A stretch of 64,000 nucleotides of DNA from Wolinella succinogenes DSM 1740 (GTDB lineage: Bacteria > Campylobacterota > Campylobacteria > Campylobacterales > Helicobacteraceae), in assembly GCF_000196135.1 (NCBI RefSeq), contig NC_005090.1, positions 1,994,001 to 2,058,000 on the forward strand, written 5' to 3'. The position numbers were made by a program, and so were the translations under genes. The notes under the pieces were generated by a model. That model worked only from the letters and a program-made list of their open reading frames with translations. It had not been told where the DNA came from and ran no database searches. Positions 63,870-64,000 of the stretch are shown in pieces (the stretch's first letter is position 1; each line of letters opens with the position of its first letter).

Positions 63870-64000
63870 CTAATCCCTTTTTTGGAGTGCTTGGCTGAAT
63901 AACTCCACCATTTTTAGTGTTCCTGCGCTCCTTTTGTCTTGACGCTCAGGGTGCCACATCATGCCAAAAAGAGGGGCTTCTTCTCCTCTAAATGCCTCTA
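63870..64000 (-). CDS. Class I glutamine amidotransferase, C-terminal end only
   Basis: The last 43 codons of a gene that runs off the right edge. The reading frame contains LFGMMWHPER, the C-terminal His-Pro-Glu element of class I amidotransferases. Its stop (63870-63872) is two bases before the start of the nucleotidyltransferase gene, so they share a transcript. The likely counterpart is gamma-glutamyl-CDP-amidate hydrolase (Cj1417). The catalytic Cys lies outside the window. Confidence 0.75.
   Translation of the reverse strand, partial: EAFRGEEAPLFGMMWHPERQDKRSAGTLKMVELFSQALQKRD

Noticed and set aside
1-64000. CRISPR arrays, insertion sequences, prophage genes, tRNA or rRNA
   Set aside because: None seen on reading all gaps between genes; gaps are short and hold only promoters, hairpins and the SRP RNA.

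Overview
The window looks like chromosome of an epsilonproteobacterium (Campylobacterota), most likely Wolinella succinogenes or a close relative. The evidence is gene content and neighbourhood: a cytochrome bc1 operon with a di-haem c subunit, four-subunit pyruvate:acceptor oxidoreductase in the order C-D-A-B, a fused CcsBA cytochrome c synthase, futalosine-pathway MqnE, a Helicobacter-type CheZ, DUF3972, a CcoI-type copper ATPase, and gene pairs also seen in Helicobacter pylori (speE-coaE, carB with a YrdC-like gene, glyQ/Nif3/FlgZ/waaA/rluA/lgt). Base composition is near 50 % GC. Genes are tightly packed. Only one stretch over 300 bases lacks a protein gene (36076-36520), and it holds the SRP RNA. 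I saw no insertion sequence, prophage, CRISPR array, rRNA or tRNA.

Layout. 1-2.5 kb: the 3' end of pseI (pseudaminic acid synthase) and thrC on the + strand. 2.5-15.1 kb: a long minus-strand run, cheZ - U32 peptidase - purE - DUF3972 - DUF89 - glyQ - Nif3/FlgZ fusion - waaA - rluA-like - haem-binding chemoreceptor - receiver/PP2C/kinase protein - STAS protein - lgt. 15.3-17.6 kb: glnA and a short-chain dehydrogenase (+). 17.6-30.8 kb (minus): luxS, an orphan histidine kinase, porCDAB, a HAD phosphatase, a MATE exporter, rplM-rpsI, a small unknown gene, argB, a phosphoesterase-ArsS fusion and a sodium:solute symporter. 31-36 kb: a 2-hydroxyacid dehydrogenase (+) facing a membrane protein, a YrdC-like gene and carB (-). 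36.2-42.2 kb (+): SRP RNA, speE-coaE-dapF-glucosaminidase, petABC. 42.2-43.3 kb (-): rsmE and a membrane protein. 43.4-47.8 kb (+): hemH, a thioredoxin-like lipoprotein, ccsBA. 47.8-55.1 kb: a small S4 protein (-), a second chemoreceptor, then the overlapping operon argG-purM-AAA ATPase-SH3 protein-aroE, and hpf. 55.1-58.1 kb (-): ccoI and a trpG/pabA-type amidotransferase. 58.3-60.1 kb (+): a cation/calcium exchanger and an EAL protein. 60.2-64 kb (-): gpt, a purine permease, mqnE, a nucleotidyltransferase and the 3' end of a glutamine amidotransferase.

How it fits together. Much of the window serves anaerobic/microaerobic respiration and its cofactors: bc1 complex, haem and cytochrome c assembly, copper supply to cbb3 oxidase, menaquinone, pyruvate oxidation. 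The rest is core biosynthesis and translation, plus signalling.

Most unusual items: (1) a haem-c chemoreceptor joined to a receiver-PP2C-kinase protein and a STAS antagonist, a partner-switching module placed inside a block otherwise shared with H. pylori; (2) an in-frame Nif3-FlgZ fusion; (3) a degenerate metallophosphoesterase fused to an ArsS-like radical SAM enzyme and translationally coupled to a symporter; (4) a perfect 164-bp duplication of an SH3 domain; (5) a nucleotidyltransferase plus amidotransferase at the right edge that resemble the Campylobacter phosphoramidate capsule pathway; (6) a glutamine synthetase without the adenylylation tyrosine behind an operator-like promoter.
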